Position numbers and translations under genes: made by a program | The notes under the pieces: model-generated | Database searches by the model: none | Seen by the model: only the letters and a program-made list of their open reading frames with translations | What the model was told of the DNA's origin: nothing | DNA from: Chloroflexota bacterium | GTDB lineage: Bacteria; Chloroflexota; Limnocylindria; Limnocylindrales; CSP1-4 | Length of the DNA stretch: 49,165 nt | Reading direction: 5' to 3' | Assembly (NCBI GenBank): GCA_919901745.1 | Contig: CAKKPP010000015.1 | Coordinates: 1-49,165, forward strand | Shown: one piece after another, positions 25,059 through 33,796 of the stretch | Numbering within the stretch: the first letter of the stretch is position 1 | Layout of the letters: each line of letters starts with the position of its first letter

Positions 25059-25548
25059 GACCCTCGAGATTCGACTCACCGTCAACGAGCGGTCGGAGGC
25101 CGTCCGGATCGAACCTCGCGAGACCCTCGCGGACGTCCTCCGCGAGCGACTGTCCCTGACCGGGACCAAGGTCTCTTGCGACGCCCAGGTGTGCGGTGCC
25201 TGTACCGTCCTTGTCGACGACCTCGCGATGTCGGGTTGCACCTTCCTGGCGGCCGATGCCGATGGACGCTCGGTCCGCACGGTCGAGGGCCTGGCCCGTG
25301 ACGGCCGGCTGAGCCCGGTCCAGCAGGCGTTCATCGATCACGCGGCCTTCCAGTGCGGCTTCTGCACGCCGGGCATGCTGATGGCCGCCACCGCCATCCT
25401 CGAGGAGCACCCTCGACCCAGCCGCGACCAGGTGGTCCATGGACTCGAGGGCAACCTGTGTCGATGCACGGGCTACGAGCCGATCATCGAGGCCGTTCTC
25501 GCGGCGGCCGATGCAGGGACGGTCGACGAAGGGGTGGCCGGCTGGTGA
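25051..25548 (+). CDS. Molybdenum hydroxylase 2Fe-2S subunit (CoxS type)
   Basis: A 165-aa subunit with two [2Fe-2S] clusters. The plant-type cluster uses Cys43, Cys48, Cys51 and Cys63 (CDAQVCGACTV). The helical-domain cluster uses Cys102, Cys105, Cys137 and Cys139 (QCGFCTPGM, CRCTGYEPI). It links the Mo centre to FAD. The ATG at 25051 overlaps the upstream gene, and its TGA overlaps the GTG of the large subunit (GTGA). Confidence 0.95.
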   Translation: MHETLEIRLTVNERSEAVRIEPRETLADVLRERLSLTGTKVSCDAQVCGACTVLVDDLAMSGCTFLAADADGRSVRTVEGLARDGRLSPVQQAFIDHAAFQCGFCTPGMLMAATAILEEHPRPSRDQVVHGLEGNLCRCTGYEPIIEAVLAAADAGTVDEGVAGW

Positions 25549-27830
25549 AGCGGGTCACGACACGCCCAACGGCGCCGTCACCCATCGGCGAATCCGTCCC
25601 GCGGCGCGACGGCCCGACGAAGGTAACGGGATCCGCCACCTACACCGTCGACGTCGAACTCCCGGGGATGGCACACGCCCAGATCCTGCGAAGTCCCTAC
25701 GCCCATGCCCGGATCCGTTCCATCGACGCTGAGGCTGCCCGGCGCCATCCGGGGGTCGTCGCCGTCGTGACCGCGCAGGACCTGCCTGACGTCAACCTGC
25801 TCTATGGGCACGCCATCGCCGATCATCCCCTGATCGCAACCGGCAAGGTCCGCTTCGCCGGCGAGCCGGTGGTCGGGGTCATCGCCGAGGACCGGGCGAC
25901 CGCCGCGGAAGCGTTACGGCTCATCGCGGTGGACTACGAACGCCTGCCCTTCGTGACTTCCGTGGAGGAGGCGCTGGCCGATGACGCGCCGATCATCCAC
26001 GAGGAACCGGGCGAGCAGCGCTCGCACCGCGGGTTCGAGGAGGACATCGAGCGGACCCACCCGAACGTGTGCTCCCACTCGCGCCAGGCCTGGGGTGACA
26101 TCGATGCGGCCTTCGAGGGCGCCCATCTCGTCGTCGAGGGCGAGTACCGCTACCCGATGTGCTACGCCTACGCCATGGAGCCGTACACCTCGGTCGCCAG
26201 CTGGAACGAGGGTGCGCTGACGGTCTGGAGCTCGGCGCAGCATCCATACATGGTTCGCGACGATCTCGCCCGCTGCTTCGGGCTGCCGCGCGGAGCGGTC
26301 CGCGTGGTGGTCCCGTTCGTGGGCGGCGGATATGGCAGCAAGTCCTACACGAAGATCGAGCCGCTCACGGCCGCCCTCGCCCTCCGAGCCGGCCGCCCGG
26401 TCCGCCTCGCGCTCACCGTCGACGAGGCGATCCTGACGACGCGTGGGGACGCGGCGACCGTCCGCGTACGGTCGGCGTTCGATGCCGATGGACACCTCCT
26501 GGGACGACACGGGGCGATCCACCTGAACACGGGCGCCTACGCCGAGAACTCGCCCCTCGTCGGTCGAAAGGCGGCCAATCGGTTGGGCGGGCCCTACCGG
26601 ATCCCGGCCCTCCAGGTGGACTGCTCCACGGTCTACACGAACACCGGGCCGGCGAGTTCCTTTCGCGGGTTCGGCGCACCACAGGTCACCCTGGCCGGCG
26701 AGTCGCAGATGGACGAAGCCGCGGAGCTGCTCGGGCTCGACCCACTCGAGATCCGGCGGCGCAACCTGCTCGACCCGGGCGAACGACCCTGGCCCAGGGC
26801 GCGCGGGATCGATGCCGACCTGAAGGCCGACCTCGAGCTGGCCGCGGAGGCCCTCGGCTGGGACGATCCGCTGGAACCAGGACATGGGCGGGCGATCTGC
26901 ATGTCCGCCTCGGACGCCGGTTCGGAACCGATCACGACCGCCATGCTGCGGGTCCACGCGGATGGTTCTGTCACGGTGATGGTGGGCAGCACCGAGATCG
27001 GCCAGGGATCGTCGACCGTCCTGCCCCAGATCGCGGCCGGCGAGATGGGCGTACCCCTCGACAGCGTGCACCTGCTCCAGAGCGATACAGGCGCGGTCAG
27101 CTACGACCGCTCCACGGGCGCCAGTCGCACGACCACCCTGATGGGCCTGGGCATCCAGGCGGCCGCCAGCGATGCTCGCGAGCAGCTTGTCGCGTGGGCC
27201 CGGGACGCGGTCGCCCAGAACGGCGCGCCCGTCGTCGAGGAGCGGGGTGGTGTCCGGGTCGCGGGCACGTTCCACGACTGGGGCTCCATCGTGCGGGCCT
27301 GGTTCGGCGCGGACGCCGGCGAGGTCATCGGACGCGGCTACCTGCGTCGTTCCGGAGCGACGGCCGAGATGCCTCCGTTCTGGGAGATCGGCTGCGTGGG
27401 CGTCGAGGTCCGCGTCGACGAGACAACCGGAGAGATCGACGTTCTGACCCTGGTCACGGTCGGCGACGTCGGCGCGGCGATCAACCCACAACTCGTTGAG
27501 TCGCAGGACGTCGGCGCCGCGATGATGGGTCTCGGGATGGCGATTCGCGAGGAGCTGGTCTACGAGAACGGCAACCTCCTGAACGGCAACCTGTTCGACT
27601 ACCGGGTTCCGCGCACCACCGACGTCCCGGAGCTCCGTACGATCGTGGTCGAGCGCGGCGACGGGGTCGGCGTCTACGGTGCGAAGGGCGGGGGCGAGGG
27701 ATCGCTCAACCCGGTCGCGGCGGCGATCGCCAACGCCGTCTACCGAGCCGCGGGCATCCGTCTGCGCGAGGCTCCCTTCACGCCCGAGCGGGTCTGGCAG
27801 GCCCTGCGCGAGCGCGATGCCGGCCGCTGA
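25545..27830 (+). CDS. Molybdenum hydroxylase large subunit (xanthine dehydrogenase/aldehyde oxidase family)
   Basis: A 761-aa catalytic subunit binding molybdopterin. Cofactor loops are VGGGYGSK (Gly260-Lys266) and SSFRGFGAP (near residues 371-379); the catalytic Glu is Glu718 in GAKGGGEGS. The active-site loop is not AYRCSFR, so this is not a form I CO dehydrogenase. The family hydroxylates carbons next to ring nitrogen (purines, nicotinate, quinoline) or aldehydes. The GTG at 25545 overlaps the small subunit stop by 4 nt; the longer frame is rejected. Substrate unknown, N-heterocycle favoured by context. Confidence 0.92.
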   Translation: MKRVTTRPTAPSPIGESVPRRDGPTKVTGSATYTVDVELPGMAHAQILRSPYAHARIRSIDAEAARRHPGVVAVVTAQDLPDVNLLYGHAIADHPLIATGKVRFAGEPVVGVIAEDRATAAEALRLIAVDYERLPFVTSVEEALADDAPIIHEEPGEQRSHRGFEEDIERTHPNVCSHSRQAWGDIDAAFEGAHLVVEGEYRYPMCYAYAMEPYTSVASWNEGALTVWSSAQHPYMVRDDLARCFGLPRGAVRVVVPFVGGGYGSKSYTKIEPLTAALALRAGRPVRLALTVDEAILTTRGDAATVRVRSAFDADGHLLGRHGAIHLNTGAYAENSPLVGRKAANRLGGPYRIPALQVDCSTVYTNTGPASSFRGFGAPQVTLAGESQMDEAAELLGLDPLEIRRRNLLDPGERPWPRARGIDADLKADLELAAEALGWDDPLEPGHGRAICMSASDAGSEPITTAMLRVHADGSVTVMVGSTEIGQGSSTVLPQIAAGEMGVPLDSVHLLQSDTGAVSYDRSTGASRTTTLMGLGIQAAASDAREQLVAWARDAVAQNGAPVVEERGGVRVAGTFHDWGSIVRAWFGADAGEVIGRGYLRRSGATAEMPPFWEIGCVGVEVRVDETTGEIDVLTLVTVGDVGAAINPQLVESQDVGAAMMGLGMAIREELVYENGNLLNGNLFDYRVPRTTDVPELRTIVVERGDGVGVYGAKGGGEGSLNPVAAAIANAVYRAAGIRLREAPFTPERVWQALRERDAGR

Positions 27831-27857
27831 GCCGGGAGCGCTTCACGGCGTGACACC

Positions 27858-28334
27858 GTGAAGCTGTCGGGCGGTATCGAGATCGGCGCACCGGCCGATC
27901 AGGTCTGGACGCTGATCATCGATCCCGTGTCGCTGTCATCTTGCATCCCGGGCGTGAGCCACGTGCGGCAAATCGACGAGCGGACCTTCGAAGGCTCGAT
28001 CACGGTGTCCGTGGGCCCTGTCGATGGCGACTTCGACTTCAACTCGACGCTGGTCAGGCGTGAGTTCCCCGATCTCGAGGTTCGGCTGGAGGGCATCGAT
28101 TCCGTCACGAAGAGCCGCCTCGAGGCGACGGTCGTCGCGTCGCTCACGAGCAGCGATCCGTCTCATACCGGACTGGCCTACTTGGCGACCATCTCGGTGC
28201 GGGGTCGACTGGCGATCCTCGGCGAGATGATCCTCCGGGCAACCGCGGGATTGATCATCGCCGAGTTGACCCGCTGCCTCCAGGCGCGACTCGAGGGTTC
28301 CGGCATCGGGGTCGGCAAGACGGACGGTCCGTGA
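27858..28334 (+). CDS. CoxG-like SRPBCC-family protein
   Basis: A 158-aa protein of the CoxG/SRPBCC fold, beginning MKLSGGIEIGAPADQVWTLI, with CIPGVSHV and ITVSVGPVDGDFDF typical of carbon-monoxide dehydrogenase subunit G-like proteins. CoxG helps recruit or assemble molybdenum hydroxylases. It lies 27 nt after the large subunit and overlaps the GMC gene by 4 nt (GTGA). Starts with GTG. Confidence 0.86.
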   Translation: MKLSGGIEIGAPADQVWTLIIDPVSLSSCIPGVSHVRQIDERTFEGSITVSVGPVDGDFDFNSTLVRREFPDLEVRLEGIDSVTKSRLEATVVASLTSSDPSHTGLAYLATISVRGRLAILGEMILRATAGLIIAELTRCLQARLEGSGIGVGKTDGP

Positions 28335-29842
28335 GCATCGAGGGCGCATTCGACCTGATCGTCGTCGGCGGTGGCACGGCGGGCTGTGTGGTGGCCGCGC
28401 GGGCCAGCGAGGATCCGGCGCTTCGGGTACTCCTCGTCGAGGCGGGGCCGGACCCTCGGCCGATCCCGGACATCGTGGCGGACCCAAAGCGTCAAAGCGA
28501 GCTGATCCTCAAATCGCCATACGTGCGGATGTACGACGTAGCCCGCGAGGACGGATCGACCTTTCCGCTGCTCTCCGGGCGGATCATGGGCGGCGGATCT
28601 TCGATCAACAACCTGGCGGTCGTCCGACCGATGCGGCGCGATTTCGACGCATGGACGCAGTTCGGTGGGCCTGTCTGGTCGTACGACGCACTCCTGCCCC
28701 TGATGCGAGCGATCGAAACGGATCGCGACTTCGGAGATAGTCCGATCCATGGGTCCGCGGGACCCCTCCAACTTCATCGGAGCTTCAAGCTCGATGATCC
28801 AGCCGACCCTCCGGTCCGCGCCCTGATCGAGGCCGCCCTCGCGCTGGGGCTCCCGGCATGCCCAGACCTCAACGTGCCCGAGCCGTACGGCATCTGCGCC
28901 TCTCCATACAACGTCGAAAACGGACGCCGCCAGTCGACGGCAGTCGCCTATCTGGACCCCGCCAGAGACCGACCGAATCTGACGATTCTGTCGGACACCA
29001 CGGCCATGCGGCTCGTGGTCAACGGAACCCGGGTCGACGGTGTCGAGTTGGCCAGGGCGACCGGCCCCGTCGTGGTCCGGAGTGCCTCGGTCGTGCTCGC
29101 CGCAGGAGTCTTTCACTCACCGCAACTCCTGATGCTCTCGGGAATCGGACCAAGCGACGAGCTGGCTCGGCACCGCATCCCGGTCCGTCACCATCTGCCA
29201 GGCGTCGGTACGAACTACCAGGATCACGCCGTGGTCTATGTCACCTTCCAGGGAACGACCGACCTGCGCGAGGACTACGTCATTCCGAAGGTCCGGCTCA
29301 TCGCCAAGAGCGACGACACGATGGACCATCCCGATCTCCATGTGTTCATGCGCCCATCGATCCGGATGCGCGGACTGCCGCCGATGTTGCCCGTGTCGAT
29401 CCACCTGCTCGAGCACCGATCTCGCGGGAACGTCGCACTCCAGTCGGCGAATCCGACGGACCTGCCCGTGGTCGATCCGGCACTGCTGTCACATCCGCGC
29501 GATGTTCGCGCGCTTGTCGGCGGGATCGCTGTAGCCAGCCGACTTGCGGCCCACCCGGCGCTTGCCGCGTTCTACGGCGCGCTGCTGACACCCGGCTCCC
29601 CGGACGCCTGGGAGGAACACGTGCGGACGAGCTACATCACCTACTACCACGGGGTCGGCACCTGCCGGATCGGTCCGGCCCAGGACCCTGGCGCGGTGGT
29701 CGACTCGGGCCTGCGCGTTCACGGGATGGACAACCTGTGGGTCGCCGACGCGTCGGTGCTGCCGGTCATCCCTCACGCGAACACGAACCTGGCGGCGATC
29801 CTGGTCGGCGAAGTTGCCGCTCAAGCGATCGCCCGGGCCTGA
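28331..29842 (+). CDS. GMC-family FAD oxidoreductase (choline/alcohol dehydrogenase type)
   Basis: A 503-aa flavoenzyme. FAD dinucleotide motif GGGTAG at residues 13-18, GMC signature region GRIMGGGSSINNLAVVRP, catalytic His in YYHGVGTCRIG and the C-terminal PHANTNLAAILVGE with the second active-site residue (Asn). GMC enzymes oxidise alcohols to aldehydes or ketones. Co-transcribed with the Mo hydroxylase, its product could feed the aldehyde dehydrogenase at 18000. The 67-nt convergent gap to the next gene shows nothing clear. Confidence 0.9.
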   Translation: MSIEGAFDLIVVGGGTAGCVVAARASEDPALRVLLVEAGPDPRPIPDIVADPKRQSELILKSPYVRMYDVAREDGSTFPLLSGRIMGGGSSINNLAVVRPMRRDFDAWTQFGGPVWSYDALLPLMRAIETDRDFGDSPIHGSAGPLQLHRSFKLDDPADPPVRALIEAALALGLPACPDLNVPEPYGICASPYNVENGRRQSTAVAYLDPARDRPNLTILSDTTAMRLVVNGTRVDGVELARATGPVVVRSASVVLAAGVFHSPQLLMLSGIGPSDELARHRIPVRHHLPGVGTNYQDHAVVYVTFQGTTDLREDYVIPKVRLIAKSDDTMDHPDLHVFMRPSIRMRGLPPMLPVSIHLLEHRSRGNVALQSANPTDLPVVDPALLSHPRDVRALVGGIAVASRLAAHPALAAFYGALLTPGSPDAWEEHVRTSYITYYHGVGTCRIGPAQDPGAVVDSGLRVHGMDNLWVADASVLPVIPHANTNLAAILVGEVAAQAIARA

Positions 29843-29909
29843 ACGACGCAAGCCGCGCCAATGAGGCTGTTGGGACCGGCTCCTTCGTGCAAGAGGACTT
29901 CCTCGGAGA

Positions 29910-30389
29910 TTACAGCGGCTCGCCCTCCGAGCGATCGTGCCGAGCAGGATCGAACGGGCGCTCGGCCAGCCGTCCCTCCCCGCGTTCGGCACCGCCCTCT
30001 TCGCCTGGTCCGAGCCGCCGCGCGATCCCTTCGAGGATCCCGCGCAGATGCGCATCGTCCGCTCCCGTGAACTCGACCACGATCGCCCGCATTTCCGACG
30101 CATCGGTCCACGCCGCGTGGGTCTCGCCGGCCGGCCAGAGGACCGCTTCGCCCGCGGCGACCCGACGTCGCTCGTCACCAGCCTGGACCCAGCCGCCACC
30201 CTCGATCACGACGAACCAGGTCGTGTTCGGGTTGTCGTGCGGCTCGATCCGGCCGCCCCGCGCGAGTGCCAGCTCGCTGATCAGGCCGCGCGCGTCGCTG
30301 TGGATGACCTGGCCCTCGAGACCGGTCGTCCCGGCCGGTCCCTCGGGCCGCCGCCAGCCGACACCGAAGCGGCGGACCTCGACGGGCAT
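29910..30389 (-). CDS. Small cupin protein
   Basis: A 159-aa protein with a single cupin barrel at about residues 30-115: RIEPHDNPNTTWFVVIEGGG, GEAVLWPAGETHAAWTD. The C-terminus is Gly/Glu/Arg-rich and probably disordered. Convergent with the GMC gene and 24 nt downstream of the membrane protein gene. Metal ligands are fewer than in the other cupins here; it may be a binding or regulatory cupin. Confidence 0.65.
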   Translation of the reverse strand: MPVEVRRFGVGWRRPEGPAGTTGLEGQVIHSDARGLISELALARGGRIEPHDNPNTTWFVVIEGGGWVQAGDERRRVAAGEAVLWPAGETHAAWTDASEMRAIVVEFTGADDAHLRGILEGIARRLGPGEEGGAERGEGRLAERPFDPARHDRSEGEPL

Positions 30390-30413
30390 CTGGACGGCGC
30401 TCCGCTGCTGGTC

Positions 30414-30848
30414 CTACCGGCGACGCTTGGCGCGCCGCGTCGGCTTCGGGCGGATCGTCGATTCCGGCTTCGCGTACTTGGCCTTCGAGAAGTAGCGCTG
30501 CTTGGTCAGCTTCTGCTCGTATGTCGCCAGGATCGGCGGGAACCGCCGGAAGCGGATCCAGAGCAGGGCCCCGAGTCCGATCAGCAAGGTGCCGAGGACG
30601 ATGAAGAAGTCGAAGAGGAACAGCGCGCCGGTGGCGACCAGCAGGAACGTGATCACGCCGGTCCACAGCAACCACTCGTACATGTCGAGGAGCGGCGGAT
30701 GCCGGTGGAGCTGCCGCGTGCGCACGTTGTACGCCACGATGAATGCCAGGGTCACGACCAGCGATGCGATCCACGTCGCATCGTAGATGTCCGGGAAATT
30801 CTCTCGGCGGAAGGCCAGGAAGAGGTATTCCCACGGTGGCAGGGTCAC
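30414..30848 (-). CDS. Small membrane protein of unknown function
   Basis: A 144-aa protein with three hydrophobic segments at about residues 26-42, 61-80 and 82-98, and a strongly basic C-terminal tail (about 100-144, rich in Lys and Arg). It starts at GTG 30848 with GAGGAA just upstream. I do not recognise the family. It could be anchored in the membrane with a cytoplasmic basic tail. Confidence 0.65.
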   Translation of the reverse strand: MTLPPWEYLFLAFRRENFPDIYDATWIASLVVTLAFIVAYNVRTRQLHRHPPLLDMYEWLLWTGVITFLLVATGALFLFDFFIVLGTLLIGLGALLWIRFRRFPPILATYEQKLTKQRYFSKAKYAKPESTIRPKPTRRAKRRR

Positions 30849-30940
30849 GCTGATTCCTCGTTGGCCGGGGCGATCGTCACGCGATCGCCGGTGCGACGGG
30901 CCGCAACTGCCTTGCGGGCGATGACGACGGAGTATGCCAT
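30845..30940 (-). CDS. Possible 31-aa leader peptide or small protein
   Basis: An ATG at 30940 preceded by GAGGG opens a 31-codon frame (MAYSVVIARKAVAARRTGDR...) whose TGA overlaps the GTG of the membrane protein gene by 4 nt. The overlap is what would be expected of a coupled gene. It is basic with no recognised motif, so it may be only a chance frame. Confidence 0.3.
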   Translation of the reverse strand: MAYSVVIARKAVAARRTGDRVTIAPANEESA

Positions 30941-30950
30941 GCCCTCACGG

Positions 30951-30956
30951 TATACT
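30951..30956 (+). promoter_or_regulatory. Possible -10 element of the purH unit
   Basis: TATACT at 30951-30956 lies 115 nt upstream of the purH GTG in a 130-nt non-coding gap (30941-31070). No convincing -35 is present at 17 nt. Nothing else stands out in the gap. Confidence 0.3.
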
Positions 30957-31070
30957 CGGCGGAGATCGCACGCTGCGGCGCTCGCGATAACCGGAACGCG
31001 CCACCGGGCCGGACCGCGCCGACAAGGGCGATCCGGATCCACGCCCACACGGATCGGGAGGAACGCCCGG

Positions 31071-32618
31071 GTGCGAGCCCTGCTTTCAGTGGCCAACCGA
31101 GACGGCATCTCGGCATTTGCCCGCGACCTGCTTGGGCTCGGCCTCGAGATCTATGCCACGGATGGCACGCGCGACCATCTGGCAGCCGACGGGATCGAGG
31201 TCGCGCCGGTCTCCGAACTGACCCAGGTCCCGGCGATGCTGGGCGGTCAGGTCAAGACCTTCCACCCCGCTGTCTATGCGGGAATCCTCGCCCGTCGGGA
31301 TCGCCCCGAACAACTGAAGGAGCTCGCGGAGAACGGCATTCGCCAGATCGACCTCGTCGTCGTCAACGTCAAGCCCTTCGGCGTGGAGATCGGACGCCAG
31401 CTCGTCGGAATCGACGAGGCGATCGAGATGATCGACGTCGGTGGCGCGGCGTTGCTCGGTGCAGCCGCCCGGAACGCCGCAGGCGTTGCCGCCGTCGCGT
31501 CGCCCGTCCACTACGGCCGGGTGACAAAGGAACTCCGCGCCCACGGGCATGTCAGTCCGGAGTTGCGCGCCCGTCTCGCGGCCGAGGCGTTCGGGGTCGT
31601 CGCCGCCTATCACGCCGAGATTGCCGCCTATCTCAACCAGATCTCGGGCAACCAGTTTCCGGACCGCCTCGCGATGGTCCTCGAGAAAGTCGATGACCTC
31701 CGTCATGGCGAGAACCCCCATCAGCATGCGGCGTTCTACCGCGAGACCACCCACCGGAGCGGGACGCTGGCCGACGCAACGCTCCTGCACGGATCGCGGC
31801 CGTCCTTCAACAATCTGCTCGACCTCGATGCCGCGTACCGGATCGCCCGGGACTACACGGCGCCGACCGTGGTCATCGCCAAGCACACCGACCCCGTGGG
31901 CCTGGCGTCCAACGACGAGTTGGTGGAGGCGTACCGAAAGGCGCTCGAGACCGACCCCGTCGCGTCGTTCGGCGGGATCGTGGGCGTCAATCGCGAGCTG
32001 GACGGAGCGACGGCGCGCGAGATCGCCGCGAACAGCTACGAGGCGGTCATCGCCCCCGGGTACAGCCACTCCGCATTGGGACTGCTGAAGGCCAAGGCCG
32101 GTCTCGAGATCCTGTCGGTTCCCCCGGATCCAACTGAGGGGATGCGTGACTACGGCATCGCCAAGCTCGACTTCAAGCGCGTCGCCGGGGGCCTCCTCGT
32201 TGAGAGCCTGGACGGCTTCGGCGTCGACCGCAGCCAGCTCCAGGTCGTGACGAAGCGACGTCCCACGCTGGAAGAGCTGACCGATCTCCTGTTTGCCTGG
32301 CGAGCGGTTGCGCATGTCAGGTCGAACGCCATCGTGCTTGCCCGTGGCGCGGCGACGATCGGAATCGGGGCCGGGCAGGCAAGCCGCCACGTCTCGGTTG
32401 AGATCGCGTTGCGCCGCGCCGGCGACCGGTCGAAGCTGTCGGTCCTGGCCAGTGACGCCTACTTCCCGTTCCCGGATGGCATCCAGATGGCGGCACAGGC
32501 GGGCGTGACCGCGATCATCCAGCCGGGCGGATCCATCCGCGACGAGATGGCCATCGAGGTGGCCGACCGACACCACATGGCGATGGTCTTCACCGGCCGG
32601 CGCCACTTCCGTCACTGA
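31071..32618 (+). CDS. purH: Bifunctional AICAR formyltransferase/IMP cyclohydrolase, divergent N-terminal domain
   Basis: A 515-aa protein of normal PurH length, catalysing the last two steps of IMP synthesis. The C-terminal AICAR transformylase is well conserved: [23 protein letters not shown] with the catalytic Lys-His, [36 protein letters not shown] and the terminal RHFRH. The N-terminal cyclohydrolase/MGS-like domain keeps KT of KTFHP and IDVGG but carries changes at several residues used by human ATIC: K14 to Arg10, R64 to Gln60, Y104 to Lys101 and K137 to Arg134. The GTG at 31071 has GGGAGGA 9 nt upstream. glpX follows 10 nt later. Confidence 0.9.
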   Translation: MRALLSVANRDGISAFARDLLGLGLEIYATDGTRDHLAADGIEVAPVSELTQVPAMLGGQVKTFHPAVYAGILARRDRPEQLKELAENGIRQIDLVVVNVKPFGVEIGRQLVGIDEAIEMIDVGGAALLGAAARNAAGVAAVASPVHYGRVTKELRAHGHVSPELRARLAAEAFGVVAAYHAEIAAYLNQISGNQFPDRLAMVLEKVDDLRHGENPHQHAAFYRETTHRSGTLADATLLHGSRPSFNNLLDLDAAYRIARDYTAPTVVIAKHTDPVGLASNDELVEAYRKALETDPVASFGGIVGVNRELDGATAREIAANSYEAVIAPGYSHSALGLLKAKAGLEILSVPPDPTEGMRDYGIAKLDFKRVAGGLLVESLDGFGVDRSQLQVVTKRRPTLEELTDLLFAWRAVAHVRSNAIVLARGAATIGIGAGQASRHVSVEIALRRAGDRSKLSVLASDAYFPFPDGIQMAAQAGVTAIIQPGGSIRDEMAIEVADRHHMAMVFTGRRHFRH

Positions 32619-32628
32619 GCGAGGACCG

Positions 32629-33606
32629 ATGGAACAGAGCCTGACCCTGGAGATGGTCCGCGTGACCGAGGCCGCGGCGATCGCGTCGGCCAGGTACATG
32701 GGCCGCGGCGCTCGCGACGCCGCCGACCTGGCAGCCACCGAGGCCATGCGCCGGACCATGGACGAAGTCGACATGCACGGGACCATCGTCATCGGCGAAG
32801 GCGAACGGGACGAGGCGCCGATGCTCTACATCGGGGAGCAGGTGGGACGGGCTGAAGGTGACGGGCTGCCCGAGATCGACATCGCCGTCGACCCGCTCGA
32901 AGGCACGAACCTCGTCGCGCTCGGCCAGGCCGGCGCCATCACCGTGCTGGCGGCCTCGGAGAAGGGCGGTCTCGTCCACGCCCCGGACACGTACCTCGAG
33001 AAGCTGTGTGTCGGTCCCCCGGCCGTGGGCAAGGTCGACATCACGGCTTCCCCGACGGAGAACGTCAACCGGATCGCCGAGGCGCTGGGCCGCAAGGTCG
33101 GCGACATCACGGTCGTGGTCCTCGAGCGGCCCCGTCACGTCGACCTGATTGCGGAGCTGCGCTCCGCCGGCGCGCGGATCAAGCTGATCGGCGACGGCGA
33201 CCTCTCCGCGGCGATCTCGTGCGCGGTCCAGGGGACCGGCGTCCACGCGGTCATGGGGATCGGTGGGGCGCCGGAGGGCGTGATCACCGCGGCCGCGCTG
33301 CGCTGTCTCGGCGGTGAGATCCAGGCACGCTTCCGCTACCGCTCCCCTGAGGAACGCGAGCGCGGAGCGCGGATGGGCCACGGCGACGAGACCCGGGTCT
33401 ACAGCACCGAGGACCTCGCCTCGGGCGAAAACCTCGTGTTCGCGGCGACCGGCGTGACGGCCGGCGACCTCCTCCAGGGGGTCCGCTTCTTCGGCGGCGG
33501 CGCGCGGACGCACTCGATGGTGATGGCCTATCGCACGAAGACCGTTCGTTTCATCGACACGGTCCACATGTTCGAGCGCGACACGCCGCCGCGAGTGCGC
33601 CTCTAG
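32629..33606 (+). CDS. glpX: Fructose-1,6-bisphosphatase class II
   Basis: A 325-aa GlpX-type phosphatase of gluconeogenesis, converting fructose-1,6-bisphosphate to fructose-6-phosphate with divalent metal. Signatures are [35 protein letters not shown] and [20 protein letters not shown]. The ATG lies 10 nt after purH with GAGGA upstream. Its TAG stop is part of the CTAG target duplication at the left end of the IS element, so the reading frame is complete despite the insertion. Confidence 0.93.
   Translation: MEQSLTLEMVRVTEAAAIASARYMGRGARDAADLAATEAMRRTMDEVDMHGTIVIGEGERDEAPMLYIGEQVGRAEGDGLPEIDIAVDPLEGTNLVALGQAGAITVLAASEKGGLVHAPDTYLEKLCVGPPAVGKVDITASPTENVNRIAEALGRKVGDITVVVLERPRHVDLIAELRSAGARIKLIGDGDLSAAISCAVQGTGVHAVMGIGGAPEGVITAAALRCLGGEIQARFRYRSPEERERGARMGHGDETRVYSTEDLASGENLVFAATGVTAGDLLQGVRFFGGGARTHSMVMAYRTKTVRFIDTVHMFERDTPPRVRL
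33603..33606. repeat. Target-site duplication, left copy (CTAG)
   Basis: CTAG directly before the left inverted repeat, identical to 35594-35597 after the right inverted repeat. It contains the glpX stop codon TAG. Confidence 0.65.
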
Positions 33607-33617
33607 GTGGCTGGTGT
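33607..33617 (+). repeat. IS left inverted repeat
   Basis: GTGGCTGGTGT; pairs with 35583-35593 at 10 of 11 positions. Confidence 0.7.
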
Positions 33618-33796
33618 TTTTCGCGAGCGAGTGAAACCAGCGGCATAAGCCCGCGGCTTGCTCCGACGGTGACCGGATCGGTGCACGAGGGCCCGGCAAG
33701 GCGGCGTTGTCGCAGCTACGATTCTGGTGGGCGGGGCAGCCTGATCGAATGGATGGGCACCGCCCCCGGGATCGCGATCGACGCCGAGGAGCCGCC

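Noticed and set aside
25914..27491. A 525-codon minus-strand frame
   Set aside because: Antisense to the molybdenum hydroxylase large subunit.
25545..27830. Aerobic CO dehydrogenase large subunit (coxL)
   Set aside because: The form I active-site motif AYRCSFR is absent (the loop reads GPASSFRGFG), so CO oxidation is not supported even though CoxM, CoxS and CoxG-like neighbours are present.
33618..33796. Remnant of a second mobile element left of the transposase
   Set aside because: The stretch lies inside the inverted repeats and holds only short hairpins; it is part of the same IS.
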